From: Oscillospiraceae bacterium
GTDB lineage: Bacteria; Bacillota; Clostridia; Oscillospirales; CAG-272
DNA: 64,000 nucleotides
Direction of reading: 5' to 3'
Assembly (NCBI GenBank): GCA_015065455.1
Contig: SVQI01000005.1
Span: forward strand, 35,736-99,735
In this document: positions 26,016-34,745 of the stretch, piece by piece
Position numbering within the stretch: the first letter of the stretch is position 1
Layout of the letters: each line of letters opens with the position of its first letter
Program-made: the position numbers and the translations under genes
Notes under the pieces: generated by a model
Databases searched by the model: none
What the model was told of the DNA's origin: nothing
Seen by the model: the letters and a program-made list of their open reading frames with translations, nothing else

Positions 26016-27296
26016 ATGTTAGACATCAAATTTTTACGTGAAAATCCTGAGGTTGTAAAAGAAAATATTAAAAAGAAATTTCAGGACGAAAAACTCGTGC
26101 TTGTAGACGAGGTTATTGAACTCGACGTTCAGAACAGAGAAGCAAAGGCTAAAAGAGACTCTTTGAGAAATATGAGAAATACCGTAAGTAAGCAGATCGG
26201 TATGCTTATGGCTCAGGGAAAGAGAGACGAAGCAGAGGAAGCAAAGAAGCAGGTTAGTGCAGCTGCTGACGAGCTTTTGGCTCTTGAAAACAAGATCGAA
26301 GAGCTTGAAGCTGAAGTAAAGAATAGAATGATGGTTATTCCCAATATTATTGACGACTCTGTTCCGATAGGTAAGGACGACAGCGAAAACGTAGAGGTAG
26401 AGAGATTCGGTGAACCCGTAGTTCCTGAGTTTGAAGTTCCTTATCATGTTGATATTATGGAGAGACTCAACGGAATAGACCTTGACAGCGCAAGAAGAAC
26501 GAGCGGTAACGGATTTTACTATCTTTGCGGTGATATTGCAAGACTTCATTCCGCAATTATTTCATACGCTCGTGATTTTATGATTGACAAGGGCTTTACC
26601 TATTATATTCCTCCTTTTATGATAAGAGGAAACGTTGTAACTGGTGTTATGAGCTTTGCTGAAATGGAAAATATGATGTACAAGATTGAAGGCGAAGACT
26701 TGTATCTTATCGGTACAAGCGAGCACTCAATGGTTGGCAAGTTTATTAACACTATAACTGATGAAGCTGAGCTTCCCAAGACAATGACGAGCTATTCTCC
26801 CTGTTTCAGAAAAGAAGTTGGCGCGCACGGCATTGAAGAGAGAGGCGTTTACAGAATTCACCAGTTTGAAAAGCAGGAAATGGTTGTAATTTGTAAGCCT
26901 GAAGAGAGCATGGATTGGTTTAAGAAGATGTATACTTATACGGTTGAGTTCTTCAGAAGTCTTGATATACCCGTACGTACTCTTGAATGTTGTTCAGGTG
27001 ACCTTGCTGACCTTAAGGTTAAGAGTATCGACGTTGAGGCTTGGTCTCCCCGTCAGCAGAAATATTTTGAGGTAGGAAGCTGTTCTAACCTTGGTGATGC
27101 TCAGGCAAGAAGACTTGGTATTAGAGTTAGAAGAAAAGAAAAGGACAACTATTTCCCTCATACGCTTAACAATACAGTTGTTGCTCCTCCCAGAATGCTT
27201 ATTGCTTTTCTTGAAAACAATCTTCAGGCAGACGGTAGTATTCTTATTCCCGAACCTCTCCGTATGTATATGGGTGGCAAGGAAGTTATAAGATAA
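26016..27296 (+). CDS. serS: seryl-tRNA synthetase
   Basis: Class II synthetase, 426 residues. The N-terminal arm is a long coiled coil (about 25-110). Motif 2 lies in YSPCFRKEVGAHG and YRIHQFEKQEMV; motif 3 is near LNNTVVAPPRMLIAFLENN. The start follows GAGGAG. Its T-box makes expression respond to uncharged tRNA-Ser. Confidence 0.97.
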   Translation: MLDIKFLRENPEVVKENIKKKFQDEKLVLVDEVIELDVQNREAKAKRDSLRNMRNTVSKQIGMLMAQGKRDEAEEAKKQVSAAADELLALENKIEELEAEVKNRMMVIPNIIDDSVPIGKDDSENVEVERFGEPVVPEFEVPYHVDIMERLNGIDLDSARRTSGNGFYYLCGDIARLHSAIISYARDFMIDKGFTYYIPPFMIRGNVVTGVMSFAEMENMMYKIEGEDLYLIGTSEHSMVGKFINTITDEAELPKTMTSYSPCFRKEVGAHGIEERGVYRIHQFEKQEMVVICKPEESMDWFKKMYTYTVEFFRSLDIPVRTLECCSGDLADLKVKSIDVEAWSPRQQKYFEVGSCSNLGDAQARRLGIRVRRKEKDNYFPHTLNNTVVAPPRMLIAFLENNLQADGSILIPEPLRMYMGGKEVIR

Positions 27297-27318
27297 TTTT
27301 CAGATATCATAAAATATT

Positions 27319-27346
27319 AAAAAAGACGGTTTATTCCGTCTTTTTT
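27319..27346 (+). terminator. intrinsic terminator of serS
   Basis: A-run, GACGG/CCGTC stem, T7 run about 25 bases after serS. Confidence 0.88.
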
Positions 27347-27370
27347 GTTTATATAAAATACTTGTTTTTT

Positions 27371-27542
27371 TAAAAGTTTTTGCGGTGTCAAAAGGGGCTT
27401 TTTTTAAAAAGCCCCTTTTGTCATATATTCGGGAGCGAAGCTCCTGACATTCTGTGCCTTTTTTACGCGCAAAGCGCGTAATTCTCGGCTCCATCTGACG
27501 AGGGAGCTGGCATTTTCGTTAGAAAATGACTGAGGGAGAGAA
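27371..27542. repeat. composite multi-hairpin repeat, copy 1
   Basis: This stretch is a chain of hairpins: AAGGGGC/GCCCCTT (27392-27418), GGAGC/GCTCC (27432-27444), ACGCGC/GCGCGT (27465-27479), GGCTCC/GGGAGC (about 27487-27507) and ATTTTC/GAAAAT (about 27511-27528), ending in GACTGAGGGAGAG. A second copy lies at 45167-45336, with about 58 consecutive bases identical (27484-27541 and 45278-45335). No open reading frame is conserved. It resembles non-coding GC-rich repeats scattered in gut Clostridia. Confidence 0.85.
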
Positions 27543-27593
27543 GAACGAACGATTTTATATAAACAATATTGCAATCAAAAGTCTAACACATAT

Positions 27594-27786
27594 CTCTCCC
27601 TCCGTCTCGGCAACAAAGAATAGTTATACTGTATATCTGTTTATTGCCGAGCCACCTCCCTCCTCAGATGGAGGTCAAGTTCTATGCTTGACTTGCTTTT
27701 AAGACGTAATGTTTAACTAAATAATACTAATTTTTTCTTTTTTTCGTTACTTTCTTGCGTGCGATCGGTAGGGGACGGCGTCCACG
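27594..27786. repeat. second repeat block with opposed CTCCCTC ends
   Basis: The block begins CTCTCCCTCCGTC, has the stem CTCGGCAA (27606-27613) with TTGCCGAG (27644-27651), then CCTCCCTCCTCAGATGGAGG and the stem GTCAAG/CTTGAC (27674-27692). The CTCCCTC ends are inverted relative to the GAGGGAG ends of the neighbouring repeat. At 27768-27786 a GTAGGGGACGGCGTCCACG element resembles GTAGGGGGCGACGTTCACG near 45536. I see no gene between 27300 and 27830. Confidence 0.65.
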
Positions 27787-27800
27787 AAAAAATAATCAAA

Positions 27801-27836
27801 AAAATAAATCATCACATTTTTGTGATGATTTATTTT
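27801..27836 (-). terminator. intrinsic terminator overlapping the truB stop
   Basis: A perfect 16-bp AT-rich stem with a 4-base loop includes the truB stop codon (27830-27832) in its 5' arm on the minus strand and is followed by a T run. Confidence 0.8.
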
Positions 27837-28753
27837 ATTACAAATTGTTTAATTGGTTTTATAGCCATGCCGTCAGGGAACGAGCGTACTTCTCCGAGAG
27901 CAAAAAAACCGTTCGCTCCACAAAGCTTAAATCGGGTATTTTCAGGAGCGTCGTTGGGGGAAATTCCAATCTTTTTCAGATAAATTTCCACGCCGCATCG
28001 TGCAAGTCTTTCAAAAAATGGTGGAAGTATTACTTCGTCAATATCGGAAAACAGTAAGTCGATGGGGCGGAGAAGTTTTATCCTTTCTTCTTCTGTCATC
28101 TCTTCGAGCTGTTGGATAGTGTAGCTGTTTTTAATATCAAAGCCGCCGCTTTTTGTTCGGCTGAGCTTTGTCATTACAGCGCCGCACCCAAGCTTTTCAC
28201 CGATATCGGTACACAAAGTTCTTATGTAAGTCCCTTTTGAACACTCCACTGCAAGTCTGTATTCGCTGTTGGAATTATAAACTTGCTCCAATTTAATATC
28301 TTTTATAAATATATCTCTTGCGTTACGCTCCACTTCTATACCTTTACGCGCTAAGTCAACGAGTTTCTGTCCGTTTACTTTAAGGGCGCTGTACATGGGT
28401 GGTGTTTGTTTTATATTACCTATAAAACAGTTTACGGCTTCTTTTACTTCCTCATAGCTTGGAGTATTGCTGTTTTGAGAAATAATATTGCCAGTAATAT
28501 CACCGGTATCTGTAATAATACCAAGCTTCATTTCTGCAATATATCCTTTATCCTCTGCCGTCAAATATTCGGAAGCTTTAACGGCTCTCCCTACCATAAC
28601 GGGTAAAACGCCCGTTGCCATTGGATCGAGCGTGCCTGTGTGCCCCACTTGCTTGGTGTTGTAAAGCCTTCTCACCATATTTACAATAGTATGGGATGTT
28701 ACGCCTTCGTGCTTGTTTATGCAGATGACGCCCATAAGAGTATTGTCTGACAT
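27830..28753 (-). CDS. truB: tRNA pseudouridine-55 synthase
   Basis: Converts U55 in the T-arm of tRNA to pseudouridine. The 307-residue protein has the N-terminal GVICINKHEGVTSHTIVN, the catalytic Asp in VGHTGTLDPMATGVLP and the RNA-binding SKGTYIRTLCTDIGEKLGCGA, followed by a PUA-like C-terminal region. It is the third gene of rbfA-nrnA-truB, 15 bases after its neighbour. Confidence 0.96.
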   Translation of the reverse strand: MSDNTLMGVICINKHEGVTSHTIVNMVRRLYNTKQVGHTGTLDPMATGVLPVMVGRAVKASEYLTAEDKGYIAEMKLGIITDTGDITGNIISQNSNTPSYEEVKEAVNCFIGNIKQTPPMYSALKVNGQKLVDLARKGIEVERNARDIFIKDIKLEQVYNSNSEYRLAVECSKGTYIRTLCTDIGEKLGCGAVMTKLSRTKSGGFDIKNSYTIQQLEEMTEEERIKLLRPIDLLFSDIDEVILPPFFERLARCGVEIYLKKIGISPNDAPENTRFKLCGANGFFALGEVRSFPDGMAIKPIKQFVIK

Positions 28754-28768
28754 GTTTTACTGTTCCTT

Positions 28769-29749
28769 TTATTTAATTTCGGGTAGAGCTGCTTCAAGAA
28801 CCTTTTGAACAAGAATGTCCTTATTTTCTGCTACGATAAGGCATCCTGCGGCGCATATATGGCCTCCGCCTCCAAATTTTTGGCAAACGGCAGAAGCATC
28901 CGTTCCGGGAACGCTTCGCATAGATGCTTTGAAGTTGCAGGGAACGTCGCTTTTTTCTTTCAGAGTAATACCGAGCAATACGCCCTCTATTTCGACAGGA
29001 ATCTGAGATATATCGCTCAGATCGTCATCGTCAAGATTTTTTTTCGACTTCATATCGTTTGTTATGCAAACGATGGCAATTTTTCCGTCAGCGTAAAATT
29101 CAAGTGAATTGTATGCGGTCTGCAGGGCTGATATTTCTTTTTTGGTCTTATTTCCAAACAGCTTTTGGTTAATTTCAGCAGTGTTTACTCCTCTGGATAC
29201 AAGGTATGCGGCTTTTTGGTGGGTGCCTTCCGTAACGTTGGAATGCTTAAAGCAACCCGTGTCAAAGCTTATTCCCGCATACAGAAGCTCACATACTTTA
29301 TCTGACATTTCTCCCATTATATTTACTAAATCGAAGATAATCTCCGAGCAAGATGCGCTGTCGGGGTCCGCGTAATTATAGTCTGCAAAAGCGTCGTTGC
29401 TGAAGTGATGGTCAATTTTTATTGATTCAGCGAGAGATAAGAGCTTTTCGCAGTTGCCTAACATTGACACGCTTGCAACGTCTACGGACACTATAAGATC
29501 GGGGTTATAGTCTGTCGGTATTTCATCGGGTAGAAAACAATCGCTGTCGCACAAAAATGAAAGCCTTGAGGATACTTTGTCATTAGACGTACATATAACT
29601 TTTTTTCCCATATTGATAAGAACAGACTTCAGTGCGAAAGCGCAAGCCAAAGTATCGCCGTCGGGGCGCACGTGGCTGATTATAATAATTCTGTTTTTTT
29701 CTTTAAGTTTATTTGCTATCTCGTTTAAATTTATATTATTCTCAATCAT
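28769..29749 (-). CDS. nrnA: DHH-family nanoRNase/pAp phosphatase
   Basis: Degrades oligoribonucleotides of a few bases and dephosphorylates pAp. The 326-residue protein carries the DHH motifs ISHVRPDGDTLACA, VDVAS, IDHHFSNDAFADYNYADP and GISFDTGCF, and the C-terminal DHHA1 motif GGGGHICAAGC. I use the ATG at 29749, overlapping the rbfA stop by 8 bases with GAGGAT 7 bases upstream. Earlier in-frame ATG codons exist. It sits between rbfA and truB, as in many Firmicutes. Confidence 0.92.
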   Translation of the reverse strand: MIENNINLNEIANKLKEKNRIIIISHVRPDGDTLACAFALKSVLINMGKKVICTSNDKVSSRLSFLCDSDCFLPDEIPTDYNPDLIVSVDVASVSMLGNCEKLLSLAESIKIDHHFSNDAFADYNYADPDSASCSEIIFDLVNIMGEMSDKVCELLYAGISFDTGCFKHSNVTEGTHQKAAYLVSRGVNTAEINQKLFGNKTKKEISALQTAYNSLEFYADGKIAIVCITNDMKSKKNLDDDDLSDISQIPVEIEGVLLGITLKEKSDVPCNFKASMRSVPGTDASAVCQKFGGGGHICAAGCLIVAENKDILVQKVLEAALPEIK

Positions 29750-30095
29750 GCAAATCATCCTCAACCTGCTTGAGTAATCTGTTTATGTTTGCACCGTATT
29801 CAATAGAATCGTCAGGGAAGAATTTAAGCTCCGGTGTCTGACGCAGATTAAGTCTAATTGCTATTTGCTTTCTGATAAAGCCGGAAGCGCTTTCAAGGCC
29901 TTTTTTAACTTCGTTTTTATCTGTATTTCCAATGCAAGAAAAGAATACCTTTGCATATTTCATATCTGCTGTAACGTCAGCGGCAGTTATGCTGACCAAA
30001 GCCTTTGAAACTCTGGGGTCTTTTACTTCGCGTATGATTGCCGAAAGCTCTCTTGCTACTTCTTCGTTTACGCGTCCGCGTCTGTATCCTGCCAT
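29742..30095 (-). CDS. rbfA: 30S ribosome-binding factor A
   Basis: KH-fold factor for late maturation of 16S rRNA. 117 residues with the family start RRGRVNEEVARELSAIIREVKDPRV and the C-terminal LRQTPELKFFPDDSIEYG. Unusually, nusA and infB are not upstream: the gene heads its own transcript from a promoter at 30149-30178. Confidence 0.96.
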   Translation of the reverse strand: MAGYRRGRVNEEVARELSAIIREVKDPRVSKALVSITAADVTADMKYAKVFFSCIGNTDKNEVKKGLESASGFIRKQIAIRLNLRQTPELKFFPDDSIEYGANINRLLKQVEDDLHD

Positions 30096-30148
30096 ATTAT
30101 CCCTCTTTCCGTGTATTGTTTAAACTCACTTATTAATCATCAAAATAC

Positions 30149-30178
30149 ATTATATCACATTACATATAAATAATTCAA
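30149..30178 (-). promoter_or_regulatory. promoter of rbfA-nrnA-truB
   Basis: Minus-strand TTGAAT (30173-30178), 18-bp spacer, TATAAT (30149-30154). Confidence 0.72.
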
Positions 30179-30186
30179 TAATAAAG

Positions 30187-30215
30187 TTGAAAAAAACTTA
30201 AAGTAGATGTATAAT
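30187..30215 (+). promoter_or_regulatory. promoter of the YhaO/YhaN-like pair
   Basis: TTGAAA (30187-30192), 17-bp spacer, TATAAT (30210-30215). It is divergent from the rbfA promoter, nine bases away. Confidence 0.8.
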
Positions 30216-30239
30216 AGAAATATACGGAGGGGATTTTTT

Positions 30240-31370
30240 ATGGTAAAAATTTTGCATTGTGCTGATTTGCATCTTGACGCGCCTTTTGTGTGTGGAGACG
30301 TGAGAAAATCGGAACTTAGAAGAAGTGAATTGCTAAGCACGTTTTCATCTATGATGAATTACGTGAAGCATAACGGGATAGATATCGTAGTAATAAGCGG
30401 AGATCTTTTTGAAAGCGAGAACGTGACGAGAGATACAGCGTCAATGCTCCAGAGGGAGTTTGCGGACAATCCGATGTGCCGTTTTGTTATTGCGCCCGGA
30501 AACCATGACCCGTATACAGACAATGGAGTATACGGCAAAATTAAGTTTCCCTCCAACGTTTATATTTTTAAAAACAGTAACGTTTCCTGTTTTTCTTTTG
30601 AGGAATTGAACGTAGATGTTTACGGATATGCTTTTGTTAATCCTATTCTTGAATACAATCCTTTTAAAAATGTAAAACCGAATCTTAATTCAAGAATAAA
30701 TATTTTGTGTGCTCATGGCGAATTAGGGGCGGCCAAGAGTACGAGTTGTCCTATAACCGTTGAGGAAATAAGGGAGACGGGCTTTGATTACGTCGCTTTG
30801 GGGCATATACACGCAGGAAGCGACGTTGAAAAGATCGACGATACTTTTTACGCATATTCGGGCTGTCTTGAGGGCAGAGATTTTGGTGAGTGCGGATACA
30901 AGGGTGCCATACTTTGCGAGTTTGAAAAGGTAAAGTATGAACTGAAGGCTAGTTTTAAAAAGCTCCGTTTCTGCAAACGTCATTACGAAATTGAAAGGGT
31001 GAACGTATCGGGAGCTCAAAATATTTCCGACGTATTACCCGCAGTAAAAAATGTTATTGAAGAAAAACAATATTCAAGAGATGCACTTGTAAGGGTTATT
31101 TTGGAAGGTGACGTGTCTCCTGAGCTTGTTATAGCAAAGAGTGCTTTTACGTCTGTTGAAGAAATGCTCTTCTATCTTGAAATAGTAAATAAAACAAGAC
31201 CCTTTTATGATATAGAAAAACTTGAAAACGACCCTACGATCAGAGGTGCCTTTTATGAGGAATTAAAGGATATGCTTGAGAGTGAGGACGAAAATGAACG
31301 CCAGATCGCGTATTCAGCGTTGAAGTACGGACTTTCTGCCCTTGGCGGAAACAACGTTATTGATTTTTGA
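30240..31370 (+). CDS. SbcD/YhaO-like metallophosphoesterase (Mre11 family)
   Basis: Probable nuclease subunit. The five phosphoesterase motifs are present: CADLHLDAP, VISGDLFES, APGNHDPY, CAHGEL and LGHIHAGS. The ATG at 30240 has GGAGGGG at a good spacing; the in-frame ATG at 30207 overlaps the -10 element. About 376 residues. It lies 9 bases before a YhaN-like ATPase, so the two probably form an SbcCD/Rad50-Mre11-type complex in DNA end processing. YhaO is the nearest named relative, by architecture only. Confidence 0.9.
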   Translation: MVKILHCADLHLDAPFVCGDVRKSELRRSELLSTFSSMMNYVKHNGIDIVVISGDLFESENVTRDTASMLQREFADNPMCRFVIAPGNHDPYTDNGVYGKIKFPSNVYIFKNSNVSCFSFEELNVDVYGYAFVNPILEYNPFKNVKPNLNSRINILCAHGELGAAKSTSCPITVEEIRETGFDYVALGHIHAGSDVEKIDDTFYAYSGCLEGRDFGECGYKGAILCEFEKVKYELKASFKKLRFCKRHYEIERVNVSGAQNISDVLPAVKNVIEEKQYSRDALVRVILEGDVSPELVIAKSAFTSVEEMLFYLEIVNKTRPFYDIEKLENDPTIRGAFYEELKDMLESEDENERQIAYSALKYGLSALGGNNVIDF

Positions 31371-31379
31371 GGTATTTGT

Positions 31380-33686
31380 ATGTATATAGAAAATATAAAA
31401 ATCGGAAATTTCGGCAAGCTTTCCCATTGTGAATACGATCTGAAGTCGGGAATCAATATCATTGAGGGCAGAAACGAGTCGGGTAAAACAACTTTGAGTG
31501 AATTCATAAAGTTTGTTTTCTACGGTCTTTCGAACAAGTCCATAGATGGCGAGATGAGCGAGAGAAAGAAGCATATAAGCTGGAAAACAAACGAGGTTTC
31601 GGGTAGTATTATCATTAACACTGAAAAAGGCAGATTCAGAATTGAGAGAGCGATGGCTCCCTACGGCGCAGGCTTTAAAGATAATATTACAGTTGTTGAT
31701 CTTGCTTCAAATTCGGTCGTATCGGGAATAAAGAATCCGGGCGAATATTTCTTTGGTATTCCCGAGGATGTATTTACCCATACTGTTTATATAAGACAAG
31801 CCGAGGGCGCATATTTTAACGGAGAAAGCATCGGTCAGGCGGTCGAGAATATATTCTATTCCGCAGATGAAAGTGTTAACACGACAAAGGCTTTGAAAAA
31901 ACTTGACGAAGCCAGAGTTCATATAAAGCATAAAAAGAACACGGGAAGAGGACTGCTTGATCTGTACGAAAAAGAAAGAGACGAGTTATCAGTAGCATTG
32001 TCTGAAGCAAGGGCGGTTAACGAACAGATAATACAGAACGAGTCTTCTTTAAGAAATACTCTTTCTTCTATTGAAAAGAACAAAAAAGAATGTGAAAAAA
32101 TGTCAGACCTTATGCGCAAGGCAGAGCTTTACGAGGTGCTTTGCGGATTTGAGGAAAAGAAAAAATATCAGGAAAAGATTGACGGATTCAAAAAAGGAAA
32201 AGACGAGATAATAAATGCTACGACGGTTAACGGATTTTTTCCAAATCAAGAATACGTTAAGGAGATTGACGAAATAAAGGGCGAGCTGAATTACATTGAT
32301 AAAGAAGTAAAGTCTTTTGATGAAGACGTACAGCCCGAGGAAATTTTAGATTATCCGAAAGAGCTTGCTGAAAAAATAAAAAATTATGGCGGAAAGTCGG
32401 GGGTTTCCGAAAAGCTTTCAGCATTAAACAGTAAAGCAAAAACATTTGTCGTTTCTGCCATGGTTTTTGGTGTTGTCGGTTTGATTGCAGGCGTATTGGG
32501 GTGGTTATTAGGAAAATTCGTAGCAAACATTGTAACGATTTTTGCTGTTGGAAGTATATTATCATTTGTTGTTTGTGTGTTCTGTTTATTAATGAACGTT
32601 AAGTCCAATTCGGAAAAGAAGCGTATTTACACAGATTTTTCGGCGGGAAACAGACAGGAGCTTTTTGCGATTATTGACAGTATACAAGAAAAGGAGCATT
32701 ATTTCATTCGCAAAAATGAAATGCAAGAATATAAAGCAAGCAAAAAAGCGGAAGCAGAGCAGAGACTGTATAATGCGATAGTTAAAGCTTTGGGTGTTCT
32801 CGGCAAATGGGGCGTAGTACCGGATACTAAGGACTATGCAGGTGTTGTTGACTGTCTTGAGGCGGTTAAGACAGACGTAAACGAGATAAATAACAATCTT
32901 GCTTTATACGACAGAGAAATAGAGAAGAACGAGGCAGTTATGAACGCCGTTACAGGAAAACTGTCGGGCTTTGACGAAGAAAATATCAGAATCCAATACG
33001 ATTCCATTGAAGGAAACGTAGAAAAAGAAAATATAAGCGAGATAAAAAAGAAATACGATTTTGCCGTTATGGCTAAGGACAGCTTAGCTGCAAGATTGAC
33101 TGAGCTCGAAAAGAGTCTTGCCGAGCTTCGCGCAAAAACCGATAAGCCCGCCGACATAGAAAGCAGACTTAAAATTGCAGTCGGCAAGATAGAAGAATTA
33201 AAAATGAAATATGATGCTTATATGCTTGCTTATGAAAAGCTTCAAAGCGCGGCAGATTCTTTGAGAGGCAGACTTGCCCCCGGACTTGCATCAAGCGCGG
33301 GAAAGATGATGAGTGGGCTTACAGACGGCAAATATAAGGATATCGGTGTTTCGGATAAGCTTGAATTGACATATTCGTTTGAAGATGACGGAGCGACATA
33401 TACAAAAGATATTGCCTACGTAAGCTCGGGAACTCAAGACATAGCTTACGTTTCGTTAAGACTTGCATTGGCAGAGCTGTTCAGTAAATCGGGACATAAT
33501 ATGCCCATTATATTTGACGAGGCATTTGCCCGGCTTGACGATGAAAGACTTTTGAATATGTTGAAAATTGCGGAAAAATATACTGAGAATTCAGCACAGG
33601 CAATTATTCTTACCAGCCAGAAGCGTGAGGCTGTTATTATGAAGAAGGTATCAAACGAAGACAAATTTAACTATATTTGTATTTAG
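31380..33686 (+). CDS. YhaN/SbcC-like SMC-type ATPase with central hydrophobic segment
   Basis: The Walker A motif IIEGRNESGKTTLSEF is at about 27-42. Long coiled-coil regions follow on both sides of a hydrophobic double segment near residues 350-400 (VSAMVFGVVGLIAGVLGWLL and a second helix). The signature loop YVSSGTQDIAYVSL and Walker B MPIIFDEAFARLDDER are near the C-terminus. At 768 residues it is shorter than SbcC and resembles YhaN. The membrane-like segment in place of a zinc hook suggests anchoring at the membrane. Partner of the upstream phosphoesterase. Confidence 0.88.
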   Translation: MYIENIKIGNFGKLSHCEYDLKSGINIIEGRNESGKTTLSEFIKFVFYGLSNKSIDGEMSERKKHISWKTNEVSGSIIINTEKGRFRIERAMAPYGAGFKDNITVVDLASNSVVSGIKNPGEYFFGIPEDVFTHTVYIRQAEGAYFNGESIGQAVENIFYSADESVNTTKALKKLDEARVHIKHKKNTGRGLLDLYEKERDELSVALSEARAVNEQIIQNESSLRNTLSSIEKNKKECEKMSDLMRKAELYEVLCGFEEKKKYQEKIDGFKKGKDEIINATTVNGFFPNQEYVKEIDEIKGELNYIDKEVKSFDEDVQPEEILDYPKELAEKIKNYGGKSGVSEKLSALNSKAKTFVVSAMVFGVVGLIAGVLGWLLGKFVANIVTIFAVGSILSFVVCVFCLLMNVKSNSEKKRIYTDFSAGNRQELFAIIDSIQEKEHYFIRKNEMQEYKASKKAEAEQRLYNAIVKALGVLGKWGVVPDTKDYAGVVDCLEAVKTDVNEINNNLALYDREIEKNEAVMNAVTGKLSGFDEENIRIQYDSIEGNVEKENISEIKKKYDFAVMAKDSLAARLTELEKSLAELRAKTDKPADIESRLKIAVGKIEELKMKYDAYMLAYEKLQSAADSLRGRLAPGLASSAGKMMSGLTDGKYKDIGVSDKLELTYSFEDDGATYTKDIAYVSSGTQDIAYVSLRLALAELFSKSGHNMPIIFDEAFARLDDERLLNMLKIAEKYTENSAQAIILTSQKREAVIMKKVSNEDKFNYICI

Positions 33687-33712
33687 TCCTTTTTTCATTT
33701 TTCTATAATCAC

Positions 33713-33741
33713 TTGAAAAAAAGAAAAATATGGTGTATAAT
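33713..33741 (+). promoter_or_regulatory. promoter of the 33783 membrane gene
   Basis: TTGAAA (33713-33718), 17-bp spacer, TATAAT (33736-33741). AGGGAAAAG follows before the ATG. Confidence 0.78.
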
Positions 33742-33782
33742 TATTTGTATTAGAAACAAAAAATAAATATAGGGAAAAGATT

Positions 33783-34670
33783 ATGAACGATAACAAAAAA
33801 GTATCATGGTTATACGTTGTTTTAACTGTAATAATATCGGCAGTAGCAACCTTTTTTCAGTATATAGTAAAGAATAACTATATTGACGAAAGTGTCGACC
33901 TTTACAAAACGGGTGTTGTTACCCCGGAGGCGTTTGGAATTTTCATGGTTATTGCCGTGCTCTTTATGCTTACTCCGGCATTTATTATGCGAATGGACGC
34001 TTTGCCGAAAAAGTTGAAATACGGTTCGTTTTTGACTTCTTTTATGAGTATTTTGTGCGCGTTTTTAGTTGCCTTTACAGCTTTTATGTTTTTTATGTCA
34101 AAGAGTGAGGTTGCTCATCTCGGAAGTACGCAGATGATAGTGTACAAGTTAAGATTTGCTTGTTCTGTTATTGCATTTCCGACAGCTATTTACTATTTGA
34201 CGGTTAGCTTTACATGGAAAAAGAATAACGATGTTATAAGCTGGCTTTCATTTTTGCCTATACTCTGGACTTTGATATATCTTATGAGTGTTTATTTTGA
34301 CCATTCTGTTTTGATAAACAGTCCTTTAAGAATCGTTCAGCAGACCGCGTTGATCTTGCTGATGGTTTATCAGCTCTTTGAAACAAGAAGTCATATAGGA
34401 AATTCGAAACCGATTGTATATTTTATTTTGACAAATCTTACTATACTGTTTTTGTCAACCGCATTTATTCCCGAGCTGGTGGATCTTTTGCTTGGAAAAC
34501 AAAAAATGACACTTGATATGTCATATGTGTTATACGGTTGCGGTATGGTTCTTTATGTTCTGGCAAGAACTGTTGACTTCGCTGCGGGATGTAACTTTGA
34601 CGGAAAGAAGTTATTTACCCGTAAGACACCTCCGAAGAATGATATTTTCTCGGTGGATGAGGCTGAATAA
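33783..34670 (+). CDS. polytopic membrane protein of unknown function
   Basis: 295 residues with roughly seven or eight hydrophobic helices (first WLYVVLTVIISAVATFF; last SYVLYGCGMVLYVLARTVDF) and a short charged cytoplasmic-type tail. I recognise no family or catalytic motif. It has its own promoter and terminator, so it is a single-gene unit between the YhaN-like gene and recG. Confidence 0.8.
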   Translation: MNDNKKVSWLYVVLTVIISAVATFFQYIVKNNYIDESVDLYKTGVVTPEAFGIFMVIAVLFMLTPAFIMRMDALPKKLKYGSFLTSFMSILCAFLVAFTAFMFFMSKSEVAHLGSTQMIVYKLRFACSVIAFPTAIYYLTVSFTWKKNNDVISWLSFLPILWTLIYLMSVYFDHSVLINSPLRIVQQTALILLMVYQLFETRSHIGNSKPIVYFILTNLTILFLSTAFIPELVDLLLGKQKMTLDMSYVLYGCGMVLYVLARTVDFAAGCNFDGKKLFTRKTPPKNDIFSVDEAE

Positions 34671-34676
34671 ATTAAC

Positions 34677-34696
34677 GGCGGAGATTTTTCTCCGCC
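34677..34696 (+). terminator. hairpin terminator after the membrane gene
   Basis: GGCGGAGA/TCTCCGCC stem with a short T loop; the following tract is only moderately T-rich. Confidence 0.65.
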
Positions 34697-34745
34697 TTAT
34701 TGATTATACTTATGTTTTTTAGATTAGAGAAAGGGGGAAGAGTAC

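Noticed and set aside
27371-27542. CRISPR array
   Set aside because: The hairpin pieces are different from one another and not evenly spaced repeats with unique spacers; no cas genes are present.
27755-28057. 100-codon plus-strand frame
   Set aside because: It overlaps the truB coding region antisense and starts in repeat sequence; truB is clearly the real gene.
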